Translations under genes and position numbers: made by a program | Notes under the pieces: model-generated | What the model was told of the DNA's origin: nothing | Database searches by the model: none | Seen by the model: only the letters and a program-made list of their open reading frames with translations | DNA from: Chryseobacterium sp. 52 | GTDB lineage: Bacteria; Bacteroidota; Bacteroidia; Flavobacteriales; Weeksellaceae | Direction: 5' to 3' | DNA length: 64,000 nt | NCBI RefSeq assembly: GCF_002754245.1 | Contig: NZ_PEEX01000001.1 | Span: 744,001 to 808,000, forward strand | Shown here: positions 51,870-59,380 of the stretch, one piece after another | Layout: every line of letters starts with the position of its first letter | Numbering within the stretch: the first letter of the stretch is position 1

Positions 51870-54023
51870 ATGCCAAGAAAAGGTAAATATATAAGCCATA
51901 AAAACGAACAGAAATTAATAGAGATCGGAAGACTGATCCTTCGTTTTATGAATGCTAATTCCACTAAGATTTATAATTATAAACATATCTCGGACGGAAT
52001 AGATTATAAAAATCCCCGCCAGAGAGAGCTGGTAATTCAGGCCCTTCACAAACTTCAGGGATCTGAAAAAATTAAGGAAGTAGAAAAAGGAAAATATATC
52101 GTTAATCTGAAGATTGCGGGAACTTTGACGGGAGTCATTGATTTTAACCAATCCGGTAACGCCTACGTAAAAGTAGAAGGTGTGGAAGATGATATCTTTA
52201 TTCACTCCAAAAATGTGAAAGATGCATTGCAGGGAGATAAAGTTTTAATCGTGACTTACCACTTCAAAGGAAAGAAACTGGAAGGTTCTGTATTGGAAGT
52301 TCTGGAAAGAACGAGAACAGAATTTGTAGGAACATTTCAGGTGGTTGCCCACAAAGACTTTGGATTTGTAGTTTGTGATAAAAAATCAATCAATACCGAT
52401 ATTTTTATTCCAAAAACTAATTTCGGAGGTGCTGAAAATGGCGATAAGGTAGTCGTTAAAATGACAGAATGGAGACCCGGAGACAAAAATCCTCAGGGAG
52501 AAATCATCAAAGTATTAGGTTCACCGGGTGAACATGAAACTGAGATCCACTCAATTCTTGCAGAATACGGTCTTCCGTATGACTTTCCACAGGAAGTTGA
52601 ATTAGATGCTGATAAAATTGACAGAAGAATCACCGATGAAGAAGCGGCCAAGCGTTGGGATATGCGTGATATCTGTACTTTCACCATTGACCCTAAAGAT
52701 GCAAAAGATTTTGATGATGCCCTTTCGATCAGAAAACTGGAAAACGGAAACTGGGAAATTGGGGTACATATCGCAGACGTTTCTCATTATGTAGTTCCGG
52801 GAACTATTCTCGATGATGAAGCTTATAAAAGAGCCACTTCGGTATATCTTGTAGACCGTGTTGTTCCTATGCTTCCGGAAGTTTTAAGTAACGACGTGTG
52901 CTCACTTCGTCCAAATGAAGATAAATATACTTTTTCAGCTGTTTTCGAATTAAATGATCAAGCAGAGATCCAGAAACAATGGTTCGGAAGAACGGTGATT
53001 CATTCAGACAGAAGATTTACATACGAAGAAGCTCAGGAACGTATAGAAACGGGCCAGGGAGATCTTGCAGAAGAAATCAATACACTGGATAAATTAGCCA
53101 AAATTATGCGTGATGAGCGTGTGAGAAATGGGGCAATTACATTTGACAGAAGTGAAGTAAGATTCAATCTGGATGAAAATAACTCGCCGATTGGAGTATA
53201 CTTTAAAATAAGCAAGGATTCCAATCACCTGATCGAAGAATTCATGCTTTTAGCCAATAAAAAGGTATCCGAATTCGTTTCACTGACCCATAAAGGAGGA
53301 GTAACAAACAATACCTTTATTTACAGGGTTCATGATGATCCGAATCCTACGAAACTGGAAGCATTAAGAGACTTTGTTTCTACTTTCGGATATAAGATGA
53401 ACCTTGACAACACCAAAAAAGTGGCAGAATCGTTGAATAAACTTCTTGCTGATGTCAAAGGAAAAGGCGAAGAAAATATGATTGAAACGCTGGCCATGAG
53501 AAGTATGAGTAAAGCGGTATATTCTACGGAACCTATCGGGCACTATGGTCTTGGTTTCGAATATTACAGCCACTTTACCTCTCCTATCCGACGTTATCCT
53601 GACCTTCTTGCCCACCGTCTTCTGCAGCATTATCTTGATGGAGGTAAATCTCCAAGCAAACAGGAGCTTGAAGACAAAGCAAAACACTGCAGTTCTATGG
53701 AAAGACTGGCTGCTGATGCAGAAAGAGATTCTATTAAGTTTATGCAGGTGAAGTTTATGGAAAAACACCTTGGAGAAACATTTACAGGAGTAATCTCAGG
53801 AGTTGCAGAATTTGGTTTCTGGGTTGAAATCCCTGAAAACGGAGCCGAAGGATTAATCAAATTGAGAGACCTTGTAGATGATTCTTATTCATATGACGTG
53901 AAGACCCACGCTGTTTATGGTAACAGAACCGGTAAAAGACATCAATTAGGAGATGAAGTTCAGATCCAGGTAGTAAAAGCCAACCTTATTCAAAAACAGT
54001 TAGACTTTAAGATTGTTGATTAA
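51870..54023 (+). CDS. rnr: Ribonuclease R
   Basis: A 717-residue 3'-5' exoribonuclease (RNase II family) that degrades structured RNA. The order is an N-terminal helix-turn-helix-like region (about 1-80), two cold-shock domains (about 85-230), the catalytic RNB domain with the Asp-rich DPKDAKDFDDALS (active-site aspartates) and RVHDDPNP-type segment, and a C-terminal S1 domain (GVISGVAEFGFWVEI near 640). It is the standard length. It begins a collinear run of plus-strand genes; the next gene lies 66 bases on. Confidence 0.95.
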   Translation: MPRKGKYISHKNEQKLIEIGRLILRFMNANSTKIYNYKHISDGIDYKNPRQRELVIQALHKLQGSEKIKEVEKGKYIVNLKIAGTLTGVIDFNQSGNAYVKVEGVEDDIFIHSKNVKDALQGDKVLIVTYHFKGKKLEGSVLEVLERTRTEFVGTFQVVAHKDFGFVVCDKKSINTDIFIPKTNFGGAENGDKVVVKMTEWRPGDKNPQGEIIKVLGSPGEHETEIHSILAEYGLPYDFPQEVELDADKIDRRITDEEAAKRWDMRDICTFTIDPKDAKDFDDALSIRKLENGNWEIGVHIADVSHYVVPGTILDDEAYKRATSVYLVDRVVPMLPEVLSNDVCSLRPNEDKYTFSAVFELNDQAEIQKQWFGRTVIHSDRRFTYEEAQERIETGQGDLAEEINTLDKLAKIMRDERVRNGAITFDRSEVRFNLDENNSPIGVYFKISKDSNHLIEEFMLLANKKVSEFVSLTHKGGVTNNTFIYRVHDDPNPTKLEALRDFVSTFGYKMNLDNTKKVAESLNKLLADVKGKGEENMIETLAMRSMSKAVYSTEPIGHYGLGFEYYSHFTSPIRRYPDLLAHRLLQHYLDGGKSPSKQELEDKAKHCSSMERLAADAERDSIKFMQVKFMEKHLGETFTGVISGVAEFGFWVEIPENGAEGLIKLRDLVDDSYSYDVKTHAVYGNRTGKRHQLGDEVQIQVVKANLIQKQLDFKIVD

Positions 54024-54089
54024 TTAAATCATAAAGTATAACTTTGTATAAATGGGATGAATTTTTTTCATTTAAAATAATACTATTGA

Positions 54090-54776
54090 ATGTTTGAACT
54101 TGTACTTTCTGCCGTTGTCTTAGGGTTTATGCTGAGCCTGGTTTTTATAGGACCTATTTTTTTCCTTTTAATAGAAACCAGTTTTTCCAGAGGTCCAAGA
54201 CATGCTCTGGCACTGGATCTTGGAGTGATTACGGCAGATATATTATGCATCGTTGCTGCTTATTATGCAAGTGCGGATATTGTTACTTTAATAGATAAAC
54301 ATCCTGGATTTTACAGGATAACTTCTATTCTTATTTTTGTATACGGGATCGTCATGATGGTTACCAAGACCAAAATGCACATGCCGGGTGAAGAAAGAAT
54401 CATTGGTCAAAACTATTTCAAAACGTTTTTTAATGGTTTTTTCTTCAATCTTTTAAATGTAGGGGTTATTCTATTCTGGCTGGTCACGGTGATTTCTGTT
54501 AGAAATCAGTATCCTGATACCAGTAGTTTTATTCTCTATGTGGGTATTGTCATTGGCACTTATCTGTGCATTGACCTGGCCAAAATATTCTTAGCAAAAC
54601 AATTTCACGATAAACTTACCCAGAAACTCGCCAACAAGATCAGAAGGATTGTTGGCGTGATTCTAATTGTTTTCAGTTTCTTCATTTTTCTTCAGAGTTT
54701 TAAGACATTCAACCAGTTCGATAAGCGTTTAGAAGAAGCTGAGAAAAAAGAAATCAAGTATCAAAAAACACAATGA
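54090..54776 (+). CDS. LysE family amino-acid export protein
   Basis: A 228-residue inner membrane protein with about six membrane segments. The N-terminal VLGFMLSLVFIGPIFFLLIE and the central GFFFNLLNVGVILFWLV carry the repeated Gly/Pro/Asn pattern of LysE/RhtB transporters (in the family, GPxxxxxI and NPK-type loops; here NLLNVG). A basic Lys/Glu tail closes it. Family members export lysine, homoserine or similar; this one cannot be specified. It overlaps the following carboxypeptidase gene by 4 bases (ATGA). Confidence 0.82.
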   Translation: MFELVLSAVVLGFMLSLVFIGPIFFLLIETSFSRGPRHALALDLGVITADILCIVAAYYASADIVTLIDKHPGFYRITSILIFVYGIVMMVTKTKMHMPGEERIIGQNYFKTFFNGFFFNLLNVGVILFWLVTVISVRNQYPDTSSFILYVGIVIGTYLCIDLAKIFLAKQFHDKLTQKLANKIRRIVGVILIVFSFFIFLQSFKTFNQFDKRLEEAEKKEIKYQKTQ

Positions 54777-55702
54777 AAAAAATAATCTTTCCAAAAGCCC
54801 TTAAAAAAGGGGCAAAAATTGCTGTTATTTCCCCTGCCGGAGCTGTAGATACTTCTCAGCTTGAAAAGGGAATAGAAATGATTAAAAGCAGAGGTTTTGA
54901 GCCTGTTCTGGGGGAACATCTGTATACTAAATTTTCAAACGGGTACAATTATGCCGGAACAGAAAAGGAAAGAATAAAAGATATCAATTGGGCTTTAAAC
55001 GATAAAGATATTTCAGCAATCTGGGCTTCCAGAGGAGGCTATGGCTGCCAGCATCTGGTTCAGCATTTAAAGCTGAAAAACTTTACAGAAAATCCAAAGT
55101 GGTATATCGGGTATTCTGACAATACGGTTATACAAAGCTATTTATTAAAGAAAGGTTTTGCATCTATTCATGGGCAGACCATCAAAACTTCCAGCTTTGG
55201 AGTCACAGATGAAAGTTATAACGGGATCTTTGATATTTTACAAGGAAAAACGCTGAAATATTCTTTAAAATCTCATGAATTTAATAAGCAGGGGAATGTT
55301 GAAGGAGAATTGGTTGGAGGAAATTTAGCCCTGATTTATGCTCTTCTAGGAACCAGATACTCTTTTGATTTTAAAGATAAAATTTTATTCATTGAAGATA
55401 TCGGAGAAAATTTTTATGCGCTTGACCGAATGATCATGAGCCTGGAATTAGCTGGTGTTTTCAATAAAATAAAGGGATTAATTGTTGGTGGAATGACCAA
55501 TATGGGCGATGAAAAAGAGAATCAAAGCTATGAAGAAAGCTTTGATGAATTTGCCTATAAAATGATCTCAGAAAGAATTTCAAAATATAAATTCCCTACT
55601 ATTTTCGGATTTCCAAATGGTCATATTAAAGACAACAGACCTTTAATTATTGGCGGAATAGTTACCGTAAAAGTGGGAGATAAAGTTAAGATTGATTTTT
55701 AA
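54773..55702 (+). CDS. LD-carboxypeptidase (family S66)
   Basis: Cleaves the terminal D-Ala from murein tetrapeptides in recycling. The Ser-Glu-His triad can be placed: S115 (GYSDNT), E208 (FIEDIGE) and H284 (GFPNGHIKDN). The family motif ASRGGYG lies at about residues 85-91, with a GY/NG pair after it. It has 309 residues and no signal peptide, so it is cytoplasmic like LdcA. Translationally coupled to the LysE-type exporter by a 4-base overlap, which may link peptide recycling and amino-acid export. Confidence 0.92.
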   Translation: MKKIIFPKALKKGAKIAVISPAGAVDTSQLEKGIEMIKSRGFEPVLGEHLYTKFSNGYNYAGTEKERIKDINWALNDKDISAIWASRGGYGCQHLVQHLKLKNFTENPKWYIGYSDNTVIQSYLLKKGFASIHGQTIKTSSFGVTDESYNGIFDILQGKTLKYSLKSHEFNKQGNVEGELVGGNLALIYALLGTRYSFDFKDKILFIEDIGENFYALDRMIMSLELAGVFNKIKGLIVGGMTNMGDEKENQSYEESFDEFAYKMISERISKYKFPTIFGFPNGHIKDNRPLIIGGIVTVKVGDKVKIDF

Positions 55703-55719
55703 AAACAGGATAATTTTGA

Positions 55720-56145
55720 ATGAAGCTTAGTGAGAATTTTGAGCCTATAAAAATTACTCCGGATTTTGTAAAAAGTGCGTTTTATATTATATTTCTAGTG
55801 ACTGTAATATCCTATTTTCTATTCTTCGACAAAGGATTAAAGTTTGAATATAAAGAAAAATGCCCTTGTAATACTGAATACACCCTTTCTCAGTATGATG
55901 AAAGGGGAAAGATTTGGGAAAAGAGAAAATATCCTGCTGAACCAGATCTTAAAACATTTAAGCTTAAGAATAGAATGGGTTTTACAATTGATAAGCTTGA
56001 AAATATTGATTTTTATAGATTGAATGATACCCTTTTCAAACCTTCAGAAAAAAGCGAATTCGATTTTTTTTCAAAACGTTTTTACTGGGACTGCAAAAAT
56101 GAGGAAGTATGGATATCAACACACCATAAATTATCTTTTAAATAA
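55720..56145 (+). CDS. Single-pass membrane protein of unknown function
   Basis: A 141-residue protein with one membrane helix (about residues 20-38, FYIIFLVTVISYFLFF) and a mainly hydrophilic C-terminal part with three Cys (KCPCNTEY, YWDCKNE). No family is recognised. It starts 18 bases after the carboxypeptidase and its stop overlaps the YraN start by one base (TAATGG), which is strong support for a real co-translated gene. Role unknown. Confidence 0.62.
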   Translation: MKLSENFEPIKITPDFVKSAFYIIFLVTVISYFLFFDKGLKFEYKEKCPCNTEYTLSQYDERGKIWEKRKYPAEPDLKTFKLKNRMGFTIDKLENIDFYRLNDTLFKPSEKSEFDFFSKRFYWDCKNEEVWISTHHKLSFK

Positions 56146-56516
56146 TGGCAACTCATAATGATTTCGGTAAAACAGCAGAAGACCTGGCTGCAGAATATCT
56201 GCAAAAGAACGGCTACAAGATCATTACCCGGAATTTCCGGTTTCAAAAAGCAGAGATTGATATCATTGCTGAAAAAGAAAAATTAATCATTATTGTAGAA
56301 GTAAAAGCACGTTCTACAGATACTTTTATGTTACCTCAGGAAGCCGTTACCAGAACAAAAATCAAATCCATTGTTTCCGCAGCCAACCATTATCTTGAAA
56401 AATTTAACAGGGACAACGAAGTAAGATTTGATATTATTTCGGTCCTACCTGACGAAAAAAAGAAATTAATCATTGAACATATAACCGATGCTTTTGAAGC
56501 GTTAGATGCCAATTAA
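56145..56516 (+). CDS. YraN family (UPF0102) nuclease-fold protein
   Basis: A 123-residue protein with the endonuclease-like core: AAEYLQKNGYKIITRNFR, then KAEIDIIAEKEKLIIIVEVKARST with the D-X-E-V-K acidic/lysine set of PD-(D/E)XK nucleases. Its exact job is unknown; it is widespread near DNA or RNA processing genes. It overlaps the previous membrane protein by one base and is followed 2 bases later by the next gene. Confidence 0.93.
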   Translation: MATHNDFGKTAEDLAAEYLQKNGYKIITRNFRFQKAEIDIIAEKEKLIIIVEVKARSTDTFMLPQEAVTRTKIKSIVSAANHYLEKFNRDNEVRFDIISVLPDEKKKLIIEHITDAFEALDAN

Positions 56517-56518
56517 CT

Positions 56519-57346
56519 ATGGAAAATCCGGATTGGGAAATTATATATTCTGTCGTCGTTTATGTCTTAAAAAATTATCCGCTGAAAATAATTTTTTATA
56601 TGTCTTTATGTTTCGTTTTAGGGATCATCATTAGCATTATCCTGAGCCTGATTTTAAAGAGATATAAAATTATTTCCAGACAGCAGAAATATTACAATTG
56701 GGCGGTGAAGCTTTATATTCCGGCAATTTTCATCATCAACCTTATTTTCTCCCTTAAACTGGGGCTTTTTTGGGGTACTTACGAAGCGCTTAAAAAGGAC
56801 AGCTACTCTATTTCGCAGCAAACTTATAATGCGGCTACGTATTATGCTTTTAAAGACGAAAAATCAAGAAAACACTTTGTTGGAAAGCTGCAGTCGGTGG
56901 TATCAGATCTGAGCAACAGCAATCAGAATACAAAGATTCAGATTGTGGATATTGCAAAAGCGTATGACACCAAATACCAGGCGGTAGACCGTCCGAAAAA
57001 TTGGCTGGCTTCTTTGTTTGCTGAAAAATACGGCGACAGGATTCACACAATGGTATTGTATGGAATGCTTAATGCCGTTCCCCATGTCAATATTTCAGAA
57101 AGTATTTCCTACAGTGAATTTGATCAATTGACCCATCAGCTGATCATGCTGGATTCTAAGGATGTGGAATCTTCTATTGTGAAGAAAATACAGAATTTGT
57201 TTCTCATGGTTCTGAAATCACAGTTTAAAACGATCGTCAAAGGAATTCTTATCATCTGGTTATTGCTTATGCTGATTCCATTAGTTGAATTCTGCATTTA
57301 CCAGTATGTAATGAAAAGAAAACAGAATAACAGTGTACCAATGTAA
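56519..57346 (+). CDS. Multi-pass membrane protein of unknown function
   Basis: A 275-residue protein with three or four membrane segments: about 22-45 and 60-80 at the N-terminal side and 230-260 at the C-terminal side. The central ~140 residues (about 85-225) are hydrophilic and predicted to face one side, with helical segments such as SRKHFVGKLQSVVSDLSNSN. No family was recognised. It starts 2 bases after yraN, so it is very likely co-translated with it. The function is open. Confidence 0.65.
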   Translation: MENPDWEIIYSVVVYVLKNYPLKIIFYMSLCFVLGIIISIILSLILKRYKIISRQQKYYNWAVKLYIPAIFIINLIFSLKLGLFWGTYEALKKDSYSISQQTYNAATYYAFKDEKSRKHFVGKLQSVVSDLSNSNQNTKIQIVDIAKAYDTKYQAVDRPKNWLASLFAEKYGDRIHTMVLYGMLNAVPHVNISESISYSEFDQLTHQLIMLDSKDVESSIVKKIQNLFLMVLKSQFKTIVKGILIIWLLLMLIPLVEFCIYQYVMKRKQNNSVPM

Positions 57347-57422
57347 TCATGTCACAGTGTGCTATATTTTATTGTTACATGGATAGACTGATGCATTCTT
57401 ACATTTTAAAAATATAATTTTT

Positions 57423-58172
57423 ATGAAAACAATACTCATTACCGGAGCTACTTCCGGAATAGGAAAATCTACGGCAGAACTTCTTGCCAGACAGGGAAAC
57501 CGAATCATCATTTGTGGAAGAAGAAGTGATGTCTTGGAATCTTTAAAAACAGAGCTTTCTCAATATGCCGAAATATTTAGTTTAATATTTGATGTAAGGA
57601 ATCTTGAAGAAGTTGAAAAAGCAGTAAGCACTCTTCCTGAAGAATGGAAGAATATTGATGTTTTAATCAATAATGCAGGAAATGCTCACGGTTTGGAACC
57701 TCTTTCTGCCGGAAAGACAGATGATTGGGATTCTATGATCGATGGAAATGTAAAAGGACTTTTATATGTTTCCAAAATGATCATTCCCTCTATGAAAGAC
57801 CGTAATTCAGGGCATATTGTAAACATTAGTTCAGTGGCGGCAAGGCAGACTTATGCTAATGGGACTGTATATTGTGCAACTAAAAAAGCAGTTGATGTAA
57901 TTTCTGAAGGAATGCGTCTGGAACTTACCGAATTTGGAATCAAAGTAACCAATATTCAGCCGGGAGCAGTAGAAACAGATTTTTCACTGATAAGATTCAA
58001 AGGAGATAGTGAAAGAGCCGCAACGGTATATGCGGGTTATGAAGCTTTAAAGGCTGAAGATATTGCCGATGCTATTGCTTACTGTGTTAATGCTTCAAAA
58101 CATGTGATGGTTTCAGATATGACCATTTATCCAAGTGCCCAGAGCGAGCCGAGAACGATTTACAGAAAATAA
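57423..58172 (+). CDS. SDR family NAD(P)-dependent oxidoreductase (YdfG-like)
   Basis: A 249-residue classical short-chain dehydrogenase. The cofactor motif TGATSGIGKS is at residues 7-16; NNAGNAHG, the Ser in NISSVAARQ and the YCATKKAVD motif (Tyr and Lys) complete the active site. It most closely resembles the YdfG/serine-3-dehydrogenase type, which oxidises hydroxy acids, but the substrate is not determined. It is followed one base later by a secreted-protein gene starting with GTG. Confidence 0.9.
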   Translation: MKTILITGATSGIGKSTAELLARQGNRIIICGRRSDVLESLKTELSQYAEIFSLIFDVRNLEEVEKAVSTLPEEWKNIDVLINNAGNAHGLEPLSAGKTDDWDSMIDGNVKGLLYVSKMIIPSMKDRNSGHIVNISSVAARQTYANGTVYCATKKAVDVISEGMRLELTEFGIKVTNIQPGAVETDFSLIRFKGDSERAATVYAGYEALKAEDIADAIAYCVNASKHVMVSDMTIYPSAQSEPRTIYRK

Positions 58173-58173
58173 G

Positions 58174-58614
58174 GTGAAAAGGATATTACTTTTTATCCTG
58201 CTTTTCTCATGGGCTTTTTGGAACTGTCAACAGATAGATTCCTTTCAAAAAGATGAAAAGCTATTTGAAAATATTAAACTCCTGGATAGTTATTTACAGA
58301 ATAATAATGGAAGGATAGTTGATATTTTGGATCCGGATGTATCTTTTGGCCATTCTAACGGTTGGGTACAGAACATTGAAGATTTCAAAAAAGATTTTTC
58401 ATCAAAAAAAGTGATTTACAGAGACATTCATCAGACAGAACTTTCTGAGATCAAGAGATATAAAAATACAGCAAGCATCAGAAGAAAAATAAAAGTTTTA
58501 GGAACATATAAAAACCAGGATTTTGAAATGCAACTGGCTTTGCTGGAGATCTGGATAAAAAAGAATGCAGTATGGAAACTCTGGAGTCGGCAGAGTGTCG
58601 AAATAAAGCCATAA
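58174..58614 (+). CDS. Secreted NTF2-like protein (DUF4440-type)
   Basis: A 146-residue protein with an N-terminal hydrophobic export segment (KRILLFILLFSWAFWNC). The rest shows the alpha+beta pattern of the NTF2-like/DUF4440 fold: helices with LFENIKLLDSYL, then DILDPDVSFGHSNGWV and a long run of strands ending in EIWIKKNAVWKLWSR. The start was set to the GTG at 58174, one base after the SDR stop; an in-frame ATG at 58135 lies inside the SDR gene and would put charged residues before the signal. Some members of this family bind small ligands; function is unknown here. Confidence 0.7.
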   Translation: MKRILLFILLFSWAFWNCQQIDSFQKDEKLFENIKLLDSYLQNNNGRIVDILDPDVSFGHSNGWVQNIEDFKKDFSSKKVIYRDIHQTELSEIKRYKNTASIRRKIKVLGTYKNQDFEMQLALLEIWIKKNAVWKLWSRQSVEIKP

Positions 58615-58680
58615 ATTTGCATGAATTTGAAGCAATTTTGCCTTTTCCGGGATGTTGCTCCTTAGTTTAAAATTAAAGAA

Positions 58681-59361
58681 ATGAAAATTCTATATCTGGA
58701 AACCTCTTCCAAAAACTGTTCTGTAGCTATTTCAGACGATGAAAAATTGTTATGTCTGTGTGAAGAAGTTTCAGACAACTATAAACAGTCTGAAAGCCTT
58801 CATACCTATGTAGAATGGGCATTGGAAGGCGCAGGCCTTAGTATGAAAGATATTGAGGCGGTTTCATTGGGAAAAGGACCCGGTTCTTATACCGGATTAA
58901 GGATTGGAGCTGCTTCGGCAAAAGGTTTCTGCTATGGACTGAAAGTGCCACTCCTGGCCGTGAATTCTCTTGAGAGTATGATAGAGCCTTTTTTAGGCGA
59001 AAACTATGATTATATAGTGCCATTGATCGATGCGAGAAGAATGGAGGTTTATACAGCCGTTTATGATGGTATAACGGGAAAAGAATTATCACCAACCGAG
59101 GCCAAAATATTAGATGAAACTTCTTTTGAAGAATTTAAAGATAAAAAAGTGATTTTTGTAGGAGACGGAGCAAAGAAAGCCCGGGATATTCTGGAACTTC
59201 CCAATGCGGATTTTAAAGACGATATCTACCCTTCTACACAATACCTGATTAAAAAGACCTTAGAAAAGCTCAGTCAAAAGGAATTCGAAGATATTGCCTA
59301 CTTTGAACCTTTCTATCTGAAAGACTTTCACGGAGTAAAGAAAAAGAAAAGCGAAGAATAA
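58681..59361 (+). CDS. tsaB: tRNA threonylcarbamoyladenosine complex subunit TsaB
   Basis: Partner of TsaD for t6A37 formation on ANN-decoding tRNAs. The 226-residue protein starts with KILYLETSSKNCSVAI (actin-like ATPase fold, ETS motif at 7-9) and contains the GKGPGSYTGLRIGAASAKG segment (about 70-88), the TsaB signature. It shares the ASKHA-type fold with TsaD, but the TsaD metal-binding His residues are absent. It ends the plus-strand block, with a bidirectional hairpin straight after it. Confidence 0.94.
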   Translation: MKILYLETSSKNCSVAISDDEKLLCLCEEVSDNYKQSESLHTYVEWALEGAGLSMKDIEAVSLGKGPGSYTGLRIGAASAKGFCYGLKVPLLAVNSLESMIEPFLGENYDYIVPLIDARRMEVYTAVYDGITGKELSPTEAKILDETSFEEFKDKKVIFVGDGAKKARDILELPNADFKDDIYPSTQYLIKKTLEKLSQKEFEDIAYFEPFYLKDFHGVKKKKSEE

Positions 59362-59380
59362 ATCTTCGCTTTTCTTTTTT
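59347..59380. terminator. Terminator between tsaB and sprE
   Basis: An 11-bp perfect stem (59347-59357 with 59363-59373) encloses a 5-base loop, overlaps the tsaB stop, and has T-rich flanks in both directions. Confidence 0.8.

Noticed and set aside
57347..57422. Possible promoter before the SDR gene
   Set aside because: A/T-rich stretch with no TAnnTTTG match in the spacer; not reported as a feature.
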